A stretch of DNA of 64,000 bases. It comes from Okapia johnstoni (taxonomy: Eukaryota > Chordata > Mammalia > Artiodactyla > Giraffidae). Below are positions 11,746 to 22,200 of the stretch, in pieces (position 1 is the first letter of the stretch; each line of letters opens with the position of its first letter). Position numbers and translations under genes: made by a program. The stretch lies in NCBI GenBank assembly GCA_024291935.2, contig CM044306.1, positions 18,795,001-18,859,000 of the forward strand, written 5' to 3'. The notes below the pieces were generated by a model, which worked only from the letters and a program-made list of their open reading frames with translations, was not told the DNA's origin and did no database searches.

Positions 11746-12019
11746 CGGTCGCCCTGCTCCAGCTTTGCCACTGCAAGAACACAAAGAGTGGATCACATAT
11801 GGGTAGTGTCAGAGCCTGAGGACCAGCTGGGTCGAGTTCCGCTCCACAGGTGGCTTGCTCCCCACATCTGACGTAAGCTCAGGTTTGGGGATCGTCCTTC
11901 AGACTGTCCCTTAACATATTTTAAAACTTATTTGTCATGAATACATAAATTAACTCGCGGTCTTCCTGATCCCAAGAGTGACCTCGCGTGAGTCCATACC
12001 CATAAGCTCCTCTCCACTT

Positions 12020-12720
12020 CTCGCGTTCCCGCCGCACCTGCCGGGTGGCCCTGGCCCTTTAAGTCGGCGCACGAGGCCCCGCCCCCCGTTTCGGCGCCCC
12101 GCCCTGCCCGCTTAGAGTCCGCAGCCTCCGCTAGTCTTGACGCGCCCCGCCTTCCCCAGCGGTGCACTCTCTCCGTCCAGCTGTGCGCCCACGTCGGGAG
12201 TCTCAGCCATGTCAGCCGAGAGAGAGGTAGCCGAGGCGGCCACCGCGGTGGCGGCGGCCGAGGCAGGGGCTGGAGAAGATGCCTCTTCGCAGCCCCCGAA
12301 GGCGGAGGCAGCCGGCGACGCTCAGCCGTCTGCGGCCTCCGAGGGGCCCGCCGCCTCTTCGCCGCCGCCGCCGCCGCTGCTGCGCTGTCTGGTGCTCACC
12401 GGCTTCGGCGGCTACGACAAGGTGAAGCTGCAGACCCGGCCGGCCGCACCCCCAGCCCCGGGAACCGGCCAGCTGACGCTGCGCGTCAAGGCCTGCGGGC
12501 TCAACTTCGCTGACCTTATGGCCCGGCAGGGGCTGTACGATCGGCTCCCGCCGCTGCCCGTCACTCCCGGCATGGAGGGCGCGGGCGTGGTGATCGCTGT
12601 GGGCGAGGGCGTAAACGACCGCAAGGTGAGCGGGCCAGTGCGGGGCAGGGCGGAGAGAGGCTGCGCAGGCTACCGGGCAGTGGGGCACGAGTGGGCGGGC
12701 GCCGGGGGTGTGGCAGAGCT
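12020..12720 (+). promoter_or_regulatory. VAT1: VAT1 CpG island promoter and exon 1
   Basis: CpG density rises sharply from about 12,020 and stays high through exon 1. The upstream part has GC boxes (CCCCGCCCCCCG and CCCCGCCTTCC) and no TATA box. Transcription probably starts within the last 100 nt before the ATG at 12209. Confidence 0.7.
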
Positions 12721-15700
12721 GGGGGAAACTGGCACGAACCCGGGTAGACGGGCTCGGAGGAGCACAGAATAGGAGACTGTGCTCTGAGGCTCCTGGAGAA
12801 CTGGATTTATATTGGGGAGTGGGGGTTGAGATGGACCTCTTGCCCTCTTCCCCAAACATTTTAATCGTGGCCGCCGCCCAGAAGCGGCGGTGGTGCTGGG
12901 TGGGTGGGAAAACAATGAGGAGCCGATGCGCATGCGCGCAGTGAGCTTCCCGGCCGCCCCCCCACCCCCCACCACTCGTGAAACCTATTCGGTACCCCTA
13001 CCCACTGAACTCTCCGCGGGTAATTGTCTGTGACTCTGAGTGACGATGGGGGGCTTCCCCCCACACCCCTGCCGAGGAAGCTTGAAGAGCTCTGTAGTCG
13101 GAGTTGGGCGGGGGCTCAGGGCCGTGCCAGGGCGCTAGTCACATGCTGCCCCGTGGTCTGTGGGGGTGTGAGGCGGCCCCTCCCAGAGCCTGGCCAGGGA
13201 GACAGGCACGCCCATCATGGAGGAAAGGGAGTTCGCCACCCCCTTCCCCGCACACCGGCCTTCCACTGATCGTGGGGGTAGGGGTAGGAGTGGGGACTGC
13301 TTTGGGTGGGGCGGGGGGCGAGACTGAGTGTCTGGATCTTTGTCTTGGGCTCTCTGTCTCCCGTGACTGCAGTATCTCCTCCGCCCGTGACTCAGCCAAG
13401 CGGACCACGACCCCGGGGGCGCCGCCCTTGGGAACTTGGGGCAGAACCCACCTCTACCTTACTCGGAGGGGACCCTCGCCTCAGAAACTGGGCCGGTGCC
13501 CATTTGGACCGGGGAGGGGGGGTGGTGTGGCGCCGTGAGCAGGTTGGCCCAGCTCTGCCGGTCTGTGTCTCCTTTTTGTTTATCATTAATCTTGGCCAAA
13601 ACCCCAGACACTGAAGAGATCCAAATGATCAACTTTTTGAGAGACCTAGGGTAATAAGGCCTTTGCACGTAGTTTGTTGAGGGGTTTTCTTTTCAAATCA
13701 GGCCCCTGCTGGAGAGACTCACCAAAGGCAGGCTTCATCTTGCCAGACCTACCGGCCCCAGATCCCAGAGCTGGAAATTTTGGATTTACTGTACAAGCAT
13801 ACATCGCCTTCCTCCTTAAAGGGCTTCTCCCTGAATTCAGCTTCCACCCCACCCTTTCCACTGACTTCTAGCTAATCCTACTCTGAGAAGGTGCTAAGAG
13901 GAATTTTTTTTTTTGATGGGGATAGTTTTAGTTCATGTTACTGCTCAAGGCCAACTACCTGACCCCTTCTCCCCACACTTTCCGCTTGGAAAATACAGGA
14001 TATCCTGTCCAGGGTAAGAATCTGATGTAAGAGGCTGAATTCTGAGGGGAGAGCCCTTCCTCGCTTCTTCTGTCTGATCTGGGGAGGAGTCCTGGGCTGA
14101 GGGATGAGCATTAGCCTTGGTGAGTGGATCTTGTTCTGGACCAAATCTGGGACTGGTCACCACCTAGACTGACCAGTACACTTTTCCCAGCTCTCGATGG
14201 TTATTTCTGAGTCCACTAGTCCTGAGTCCTGGGGAGGCCATTCCCCAGACCTCATCTCAGGCCAGTGCTTGTGAAGAAAGATGCTAGTCTGCCCTCAGTA
14301 CTCCTCCTCAGTGGAGTGTGGGGGCTTGAGGACATGAAAAAAGGGTATGTGTGGGTGTCCCATCCCCCTACCCCATGGATCCCAAGTCTGGTTACTATGT
14401 CGAATTCCCATCATTCCTGGCAGGATCCAAGACAGACTCAGATTGTCCTGGAACAGCACCCACACCTCCCTCTCCACGCTCTTCAGAGAACCATGAGAGG
14501 CTTTCCTCCACAGACTGCCCCCTTTCCCCTGTCCTCCCCTTGACCCTGGTTGTTAAACTGGAGGGAAAGCTCCTGTTTTCTTTGCTCCCTTTCCCTCCTG
14601 CTAGGAGGCTCTTGTGCCTTTGGCTGAGGGCCTGGGGAAGGGGAAGAGCGATGTCTTTTCCTGATAGGTGGGATGGTGTGGCTGGCTCTCCTTGTCCACT
14701 GCCCCTTTCCCCAGTCACTGGGTGAAGGTTCTTTCTGAGCCCTGGGTGCTACTCAGAGATCTTTACCTGTGCTTCCATATGGCCCTTAGCACATACTGCA
14801 CTATTCCTTCAGTTTTAAGATTGGTGACTGCCCCTCCTTGCTTCTGGTGTTGTCATCATTGTCATCATGATTATTAGCTAACATTACAAAGTTCTTACTG
14901 TGTGCCAGACATTAGGCTAAAAAATCACTGAATGATTTATATATATATATTTTGCCACTTAATCCTCATTAACTGCCATGTTTTACAGATAGGAAACCTG
15001 GGGCTCAGAAAGGTTAGACAGTGTTTATTTGCCCAAGATCATACTGTCAGCAAACAATGGAGCCATTTTTTTTTTTTATAGCCAGAGCAGTTTGATATCT
15101 TCACCAGTATTTCATGCTGTCCTAACTATAAGCTTCTTACACAATACTAAAGTGTAAGATTTGTAAGGGGAGATAAGGCTAATATCTTCCTCAGGGAGCT
15201 GACATGAGTTTTGAGTGTTTACATATAGTGATTACAATAGGCCCTGACCCTTGGTAAGCAGCCAATAAGGATACACTGTTATTGTTTTTGATGATATTAT
15301 TACTGTTGTTATTATTATAACCATTACCCTGAGCCCTGCTGCTGCTTGTACTATTACTTCATTGCCAGGAAGAGGGCCTTGTACACAGTGGAATGTCGTA
15401 AATTACCAGCAAGTGAATGAATGAATGAGTGAATGAATGATGCTCTTTTTAATTTTTTTTTTAAATCATAGTTGATTTACAATGTTGTGTTAGTTTCTGG
15501 TATACAGCAAAGTGATTCAGTCTCTTTTTCCATTTTGCAAGGTAGGGGACCGAGTGATGGTGTTGATCCGGTCAGGCATGTGGCAGGAGGAGGTGACTGT
15601 GCCTTCGGCCCAGACATTCCTGATGCCTGAGGCCATGACTTTTGAAGAAGCTGCTGCCTTGCTGGTCAATTATATCACAGCCTACATGGTCCTCTTCGAC

Positions 15701-17516
15701 TTTGGCAACCTACGACCTGGCCACAGCGTCTTGGTACACATGGCTGCAGGTGACAGGCACCCTCCATTTATCCACTTCCCTTATCCCACCCAGATTTCCT
15801 TCCAGGCCCCTTCCCTGCTGCATGTCTGGACTGTTGTCATGGCAACACTGGCTGCCTGGCCTGTGGTGCCCAGAGGCTTCTGCAGTGTTGTTGCCATGGT
15901 AACATTCAGGCACCAGGTCCAACCTGGTGTGCTATCCATAGCAACGTGCCTCCTTGCCAGTCACCCTCCCCCCAGTTGTCAGTCTTGGAAATTAGACGTG
16001 GGATGATGGAAGAAAGCCTCAGAATGAACCTAGGCAAAATGATGGGCTGGATCCTTGAGAGGTGGGAATGGGGAGTGATGGCTAGGCGACCCCATATCCC
16101 CTCCTTATGAAAGTGTCTTGCTTTAGGGGGTGTGGGTATGGCTGCCTTGCAGCTGTGCCGGACAGTGGAGAATGTGACCGTGTTCGGAACGGCCTCAGCC
16201 AGCAAGCACGAGGTGCTGAAGGAGAACGGAGTCACACACCCCATCGACTACCACACGACTGACTACGTGGATGAGATCAAGAAGATCTCTCCCAAAGGTC
16301 ACAGGGAATGGGAAGGGCTCAGATGGCATGGGACTGGGGAGGGGGGGCGTCTCCAGATCTGTGGCTCCTAATGCTGTTCTTGGGCCCCCTACTCTGTGAC
16401 AGGTGTGGACATTGTCATGGACCCTCTGGGTGGGTCAGATACTGCCAAGGGCTACAACCTCCTCAAACCCATGGGCAAAGTAGTCACTTATGGTAAGTGA
16501 GTGGGCCAGAGATAAAGGGGGAGTTTGGGAAAGCATTGTGGGTCTGAGGGGTGGGATGTTAGGGGCCTGGAGTTTTTGAAGGCAGAAGGTGTGGAGACTC
16601 CGGTGCTCTGAGAAAGCATCGCTGTTAGAATGGTCCTGGTTATCGCATTCAGGTTGCTGCCTCCTGAGTGTACCTACTCTCCTCTTTTATGAGTCATAGC
16701 AAATTCAGTGTTCTGTGTTCTTGTTTGGGGATTATTCCTGATACAATATCAACCTGTCTGCTTTCCTCTGTCTTACTTCCTGGGCTTCTTGGGCCAGCTG
16801 CATTTTCATTTAAAAAACTACTTCACACCCAAAATAAATAAATAAAGCTCAGAGCAATCTTTGAGTCGGTTGGGCCGGGTAGCCAGCAGGTGGTGAGAGG
16901 TTCTCCTGTCACTCCCAGTGCCAGCATGGATAATTGTAAGGGGCCCGCAGCGGGCAGATGAGCATGAATCCAGACATGCAGGGATGTGCCTGGCCCCAGG
17001 ATTCACAGGCTGTGTCTCTTTATGCCTCAGGAATGGCCAACTTGCTGACGGGCCCCAAGCGGAACCTGATGGCCCTGGCGCGCACGTGGTGGAATCAGTT
17101 CAGTGTGACGGCTCTGCAGCTGCTGCCGGCCAACCGAGCCGTGTGTGGCTTCCACCTAGGCTACCTGGAGGGCGAGGTGGAGCTGGTCAGCAGGGTGGTG
17201 ACCCGCCTCCTCGCTCTGTACAACCAGGGCCACATCAAGCCCCGTATTGACTCCGTGTGGCCCTTTGAGAAGGTGAGTGTGGTGGCTTTGCAGGGAGGGC
17301 CTGGGTAGGACACCCAGGAAGCCTTGGGGGTCCCCAGAGGAGGAGTCCTGGGAGGAGGAAGGCTGACCCCTTTAGGCCAGCTCCTGGAGGAGCTGGATGG
17401 CACTGGAAGCAGAGTCTTGTCTTCCTCTCCAGGTGGCGGATGCCATGAGGCAGATGCAGGAGAAGAAGAACGTAGGCAAAGTCCTCCTGGTGCCTGGGCC
17501 GGAGAAGGAAAACTAG
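12209..17516 (+). CDS. VAT1: VAT1, synaptic vesicle membrane protein VAT-1 homolog (MDR family)
   Basis: Six coding exons with closed phases: 12209-12625, 15542-15749, 16127-16297, 16403-16492, 17031-17272 and 17433-17516. They give 403 residues, about ten longer than human because the Ala/Glu/Pro-rich N-terminal extension is expanded. From about residue 62 the protein is a medium-chain dehydrogenase/reductase of the quinone-oxidoreductase type. A GroES-like domain (GLNFADLMARQGLYD...PGMEGAGVV) leads into a Rossmann domain with the nucleotide-binding AAGGVGMAA motif at about 207-215, split by intron 2. No zinc-binding cysteine cluster is seen, as expected for this branch. VAT1 is associated with vesicle and mitochondrial membranes and has been linked to mitofusin control (family knowledge). 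The start is the MSAEREVAEA methionine; an upstream in-frame stretch lacks an ATG. Confidence 0.97.
12927..12938. promoter_or_regulatory. VAT1: NRF1-type palindrome in VAT1 intron 1
   Basis: TGCGCATGCGCG matches the nuclear respiratory factor 1 consensus. It lies about 300 nt inside intron 1, at the downstream edge of the CpG island. Binding is inferred. Confidence 0.6.
14865..15070 (+). repeat. MIR SINE
   Basis: A fairly complete MIR: TTACTGTGTGCCAGACATTAGGCTAA, then CACTTAATCCTCATTAAC, TTTACAGATAGGAAACCTGGGGCTCAGAAAGGTTA and CCCAAGATCATACTG. It lies in VAT1 intron 1. Confidence 0.85.
15440..15535 (-). mobile_element. L1 3'-end fragment abutting the VAT1 exon 2 acceptor
   Basis: A T-rich head (the poly-A tail of a minus-strand L1) is followed by AGTTGATTTACAATGTTGTG and TTAGTTTCTGGTATACAGCA, the familiar artiodactyl L1 3' UTR in reverse. 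The match runs to within about 20 nt of the splice acceptor at 15540-15541. Confidence 0.75.
15833..15945. promoter_or_regulatory. Cluster of three X-box-like palindromes in VAT1 intron 2
   Basis: GTTGTCATGGCAAC (15833-15846), the perfect palindrome GTTGCCATGGTAAC (15890-15903) and the weaker TATCCATAGCAAC (15933-15945) fit the RFX X-box to decreasing degree. They sit within 113 nt starting 83 nt after exon 2. Function is inferred. Confidence 0.6.
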
Positions 17517-18942
17517 GCAGGGGGCTAGGCAACCCTCGGGGCCCGGGAAAGAGAGAAGTTAGGAAGCCACGTGCTGTTGGCCATCAGACCCTCACTGTTC
17601 GGTTCATCCTCCGTCACCACACATTGCCCTCTCTCCCCGCAAGGTCCCTGTGGTGATGACCTCTCCCCTGCCCTGTTCTTTCTCTTCAGTCAGGGCTTCC
17701 CCCTCCTGCCTTCCTGCCCTCTGAAGAGGTTGGGAAGTGACCACTTGGATGTCTGGGCCCTGCCAAGGGGACAGGGAGGGTCAGAGGGAGGCCAGCTGCT
17801 TCCTGTCCCCACCCTTTCCCCAGGCCCACTGTGCTGCTTTTGTGCCAAGATTAAGGTTAGCCAGTCCCTTCCCGACCTGTTCTGTGTGCTTCCGCCTACC
17901 CCTCATCACCCGCCATGCCCCTGCCCCACACCTCCCCAAAGAATCGAAATGTCAGCTCAGGATATGGGGCCAACCTGTGTGAATCCAGCATGTCCCTGTA
18001 TCACCCTAGTGTCCCTTCAACCCGGGCCAGCCAGCGCCCCCCTTGTCACAAGACCTCATCCTCTCGCCAACTTCTTGAGCACAATCGGGCTTCTCCCACC
18101 TCCAGGTGTTCTGCCACTCTCAACCAGAGGTGCCTCTTCCAACTGGGGTGGGAGTCAGACCTGCCCCCCTCTGTGGGAGGGACGTGGACCCCCTCAGCCC
18201 TTCACTGAGTTCTCCGGATTTGTTCTCAGTGCCTTAGCAATGGAAACCTTGCTTGTGTATGTGGGGGTCCCTGCTTCACACCTCTCCCCCATCCTCCCCA
18301 GTGCCTTCCTTGTTCTGCTGGAGCTGGAGTTTCGCTGCTCCCAGGTCCCACAACACTGCCAAAAATCTGTGTGTGTGCCAGTGGGTGGGGGGCCAGCCCC
18401 TAGCCTCCTGGGGCCTGGGCCATGTCCTGTCTCTGGGGCTGTCGTTTCTCTGTAGTGGTGGAGGAGAAAGAGGCAGGGGAGCTTTCCCAGCCTTGCAGCC
18501 AAGTGTGGCATTTACCAGCCAGAGCTCTGAGAGACGATGCCATCTGTGTCTTGTTCTGGGACCAACATAAAAATCAAAGCACATTCCCCCTGTTGTCGAG
18601 GGAGGCCCACTGCCGCCTCAGAGCAGGGAGGCAGCTTTTCAGTCGGCCCCAGACTTTGTTTACATGGGTGAGGAGATGGAATAGGGGTTCAAAGTGGGGG
18701 GGGTTTAGGACCTAGGCCACTGGAACCAAAGTGGGGACTTCCTGGGGCAGGGGTACAGTAGGTTCCTCTGCCCTGGGATCTGGGATGAGGGAGCGTTATT
18801 GCCCGAGCCATTGCCAATGGGAGGTGAGGGGGAGGGGCTCAGCCTCTTCATCATCTGAATGAGGCCGAATAACATGTGAAGTGCGATTGTTTTCGCTTCT
18901 GTGTACCCACCCCATTACCGAAGCTGCCTTTGTGTTTGTGTC

Positions 18943-18948
18943 AATAAA
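18943..18948 (+). terminator. VAT1: VAT1 polyadenylation signal
   Basis: AATAAA lies 1.43 kb after the VAT1 stop, followed by a GT-rich stretch. The long 3' UTR is non-repetitive and agrees with the long VAT1 3' UTR known in mammals. Confidence 0.8.
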
Positions 18949-19268
18949 ACGCCAAACCCTGCGTCCTGTATCCTGCCTCTGATAGTGAAGGGGAAGGTGA
19001 GCTTGTGGAAGGCCAGTACAGCTAGCGGAAGGCTGGGGTTTCCTCCCCCCCCAGCCTCCTTCCATGCCCCGATCAAGTTTCCTTTCATGAAGTGAAATGA
19101 GGAAGAGAATCATGCCATGTGGGCACTTTTACTGTTCTCAGTGTTTCACCGCTCCTAATCCCTCCCTCCATCGACCAGCCTCATCACTTTTTCCCCGTAC
19201 ATGCCTCCAGCCCCAACCTGGCTTAAGAGCCTTGGCAGAGGGGTGGGCTTGATAAGTAGGGCGGGCTC

Positions 19269-22200
19269 CTAGCCTGACTTCGAAGTGAAGACTGCCAGGC
19301 CCCGCTGTCCCGGGGGTACGACTGTCACAGCTTCCACCTCCCCGCCCCCACGGGTGGGTTTCTGGAAGTGGATCTCCAGGATGTCTTGTAGCTCCAGGCT
19401 GTCCAGGACGTCGGGAATGTTGAGCACCAGCACCGACTGGGGCACAGGCTGGGGCCTGACCTGGAAAGGGAGCCGGGAGATGGCAAAGGCTCATGTAGGT
19501 TGGGCTTCTGGGAGGCAGAGGTCAGGGCAGGTGATGACCCTGGGAGTATGGGAGCGGGCAGGAGGCCTGGGGAGGTGGGAAGCGGATAGGTCAGTGGGGT
19601 TTTGGGGCTGTGATCCCTCCTTGGGCGTTTCTGGTGTGCAGACAGGTGGCCCAGCCCAGTCCCCATTTTTACCTTCCCACTTACCTCGGCCTTCTGGATC
19701 TTCCCGCTCATATAGGGAGAGACTCTCAGACGGGACTGCTGCTTACCCAGTGGCACTGTGAACTGGCCCATCTGGCACAGGTGCTGGGCCACTGCCGGGA
19801 CAGGGAGCAGGAAACCTTCAGCATCCAGGGCTCTCCCCTCCCGTGGCCTGATGCCCTTGTTCTCATCTCACCAGCAAGGCCCTTACCTTCATCCTCAGTA
19901 AAGCCCAGCATGACACCCCCTTGCAGCCGTTCCCTCATCTCCACGTCACCACCTCCATTCTTGGTCTTGCCAAAGAAGATCTCCAGCTTGTCCAGCAGCT
20001 CTTCCTCACTTAGCTTGAGCTCGGCAGGAAACCCACTGACCAGCACTCTCTGGTCATTCATCTGGCTGGACACCTGGGGAAAGAGGAGGAAGTGGTCCCC
20101 GACACAGCCCAAAGCCCTTGTGCCCAGTGCACGGGGCCTCCTGCAGGTCCCAGGGCCCTGCCACTCTGTCACCTGGATGGTGGTCAGCACGGGTAGCTCC
20201 AGGGGCTGGACTTGAACCCTCAGCCGGAACCCTTCCACGTTGATCTGATGCTCCTTTTGCTGTAGCACCTGCTTGGCCACTGAGGAAGGGGAGCAGGGTT
20301 GGTCCTAGGAAACCTCCCAGCCTCCCTCCCAGGGTTTTCTGGAGCTCACCATTGGGGTCATCAAAGGTCACCAGAGCAGAGCTTCCAGGCAGAGGGTAAC
20401 AAATCCGCACATGCGAAACCACAGACTTGGCCATTGCCTTGCCCTCCTGAAAGTGTCCTCGGAACACCAGGGGGGACTCGGGCACAGGGAATGGGACCTG
20501 TGGGTGGGGGAGGAGAAGGTGATGCAGACTTCAGGGTTGGGGAGAGCCCACCACTCCCTCCCAGGAGGGAAGCACCCCCAATTATATGTGACTGATGCTG
20601 AGTGCCAGGGATTAATCCTGAAACTAGCTGGATGAAGAAGTGGAATAAGTGAATAAGTGGATAAGGTCACACAGCACGGAAATGGCACAGCCAGGAGTGA
20701 AACTAAGACTTCCCCAGCTTTCTCTACCAGGCTACACCCCCTCGAAGCTTACCTTGTCTTGGGGGCAGTCCCTGAGATTCCTCTGCAGCTCCTGCAGCTC
20801 CTGCAGCCTCATCTTTAGACTGGCCTGTTCCTCCTGAAGGGCCTGGAGAGCCTGTTGGAGCAGAGGGAAACAACCAGAGAATGAATGAGCCAGGGGAAGG
20901 GTGAGAGCAGGGCTGATGCTCAGCCTGAGAACAACCCAACACATTTACCCTGGCCTGGGCTCATCCTGGCCCAGCTTGAATGCCCTCATCTTGGCCGCTC
21001 TGAAGGGTAGGAGCCTTTGCAGCAGCCATGGCTGGGTCATTCCTGGAGCCCTAGAGTTTAACAAACGCTGATCGAGGGGCTTTCCTGGTGAGTCTGGTGG
21101 TTGAGAATCCACTTTCCAATGCAGGGGACGTGGGCTTGACTCCTGGTCTGGGATCTGAGAGCCACATGCCGGAAGGAAACTAAGTCCACGTGCCACAACT
21201 ATTGAGCCTGCGTGCACCACAAGCAAAGACCCAGCACAGTCCAAAAGAAAACAGAAAACATCAATTGAGCTCCTGCTATGAGGGACTGGGCATGACACAG
21301 GGCAATGGAAGACAAAGGTCCAGCCCTCGGGCCTGTATGAAATGGTATTCAAGACAGTGCACAATCACACAACTGATGGTGGAGGACAGCAGGAATTTGG
21401 AGGAGGGACTGTCCTGTAGGGGTTAACAGAGCTAGGGAGACCTAGGGGAGGAATAGGGGCTTAGAGTTGTAAGATAAGACTATCAGGTAACATTTTTAGG
21501 CACTTATTGTATATCAGGCACTGTGCTAAGGCCTTCATATGAATTATATCACTCACGTCTTGCAACAACCTTATGAAATAAATACACTCTTGCCCTAATT
21601 TTGCAGAGGAGGAAACTGTAGTTCAGAGAGATCAAATGACTTGCCCACAGTCATCCGGCCCTAGGCAGTCTGACTCCAGACTCTTAATCTGTGCTTTACA
21701 GTGAAGAAATCAAAGTCAGAATAGGGGAGTAATTTACCCAAGATCTCCCAGCCTGTCCCATGACTGCCACCCTTTCCACTGTGCCAAGCAGCCTTTCAGA
21801 CTGGGCGTGATTTGGGGCAGGTCCAGAGAGAGAGTGAGAGCTGACAAATGGCCAGGGGAATGACACCAGGGATGGGAATAAATGCACCTTTGTTTGTGGG
21901 GTGGATCACTCACCCTGCAGTTGGAAGCCTGATAAATAAGGTCAGCTCAGGGAAGTGTGAGCTCACTAGGGAGGATAGGACTCTGTCCTGGCCATCTCTG
22001 TGTCCCCAGCACAAAACAGGCATTCAGTAAATTGTGTGTTGAATGAATGAATGAAGTGAACGAATGACATAATGGAAGCATATTACAGAGGGTGCTGAAT
22101 CATTCAGGGTGAGTTCACTCTGTTTTAAGCAGACGAAATCTAGGGCTTGACCAAATAATGCTGGTTAATGAGTAGTACGAAATAATCAGTGATTCTCAGG

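Noticed and set aside
12212..12859. Long minus-strand frame opposite VAT1 exon 1
   Set aside because: It is the shadow of a GC-rich coding exon, running through the donor into intron 1.
17571..18455. 294-codon plus-strand frame after the VAT1 stop
   Set aside because: It lies wholly in the VAT1 3' UTR, is low-complexity Pro/Ser/Leu, and resembles no protein I know.
20945..21024. A possible IFI35 first exon near 20,950-21,020 (ATGAGCCCAGGCCAG before GTAAAT)
   Set aside because: The donor leaves the wrong phase for exon 2, and there is no interferon element nearby; the exon at 32433-32428 fits phase, human residues and promoter.
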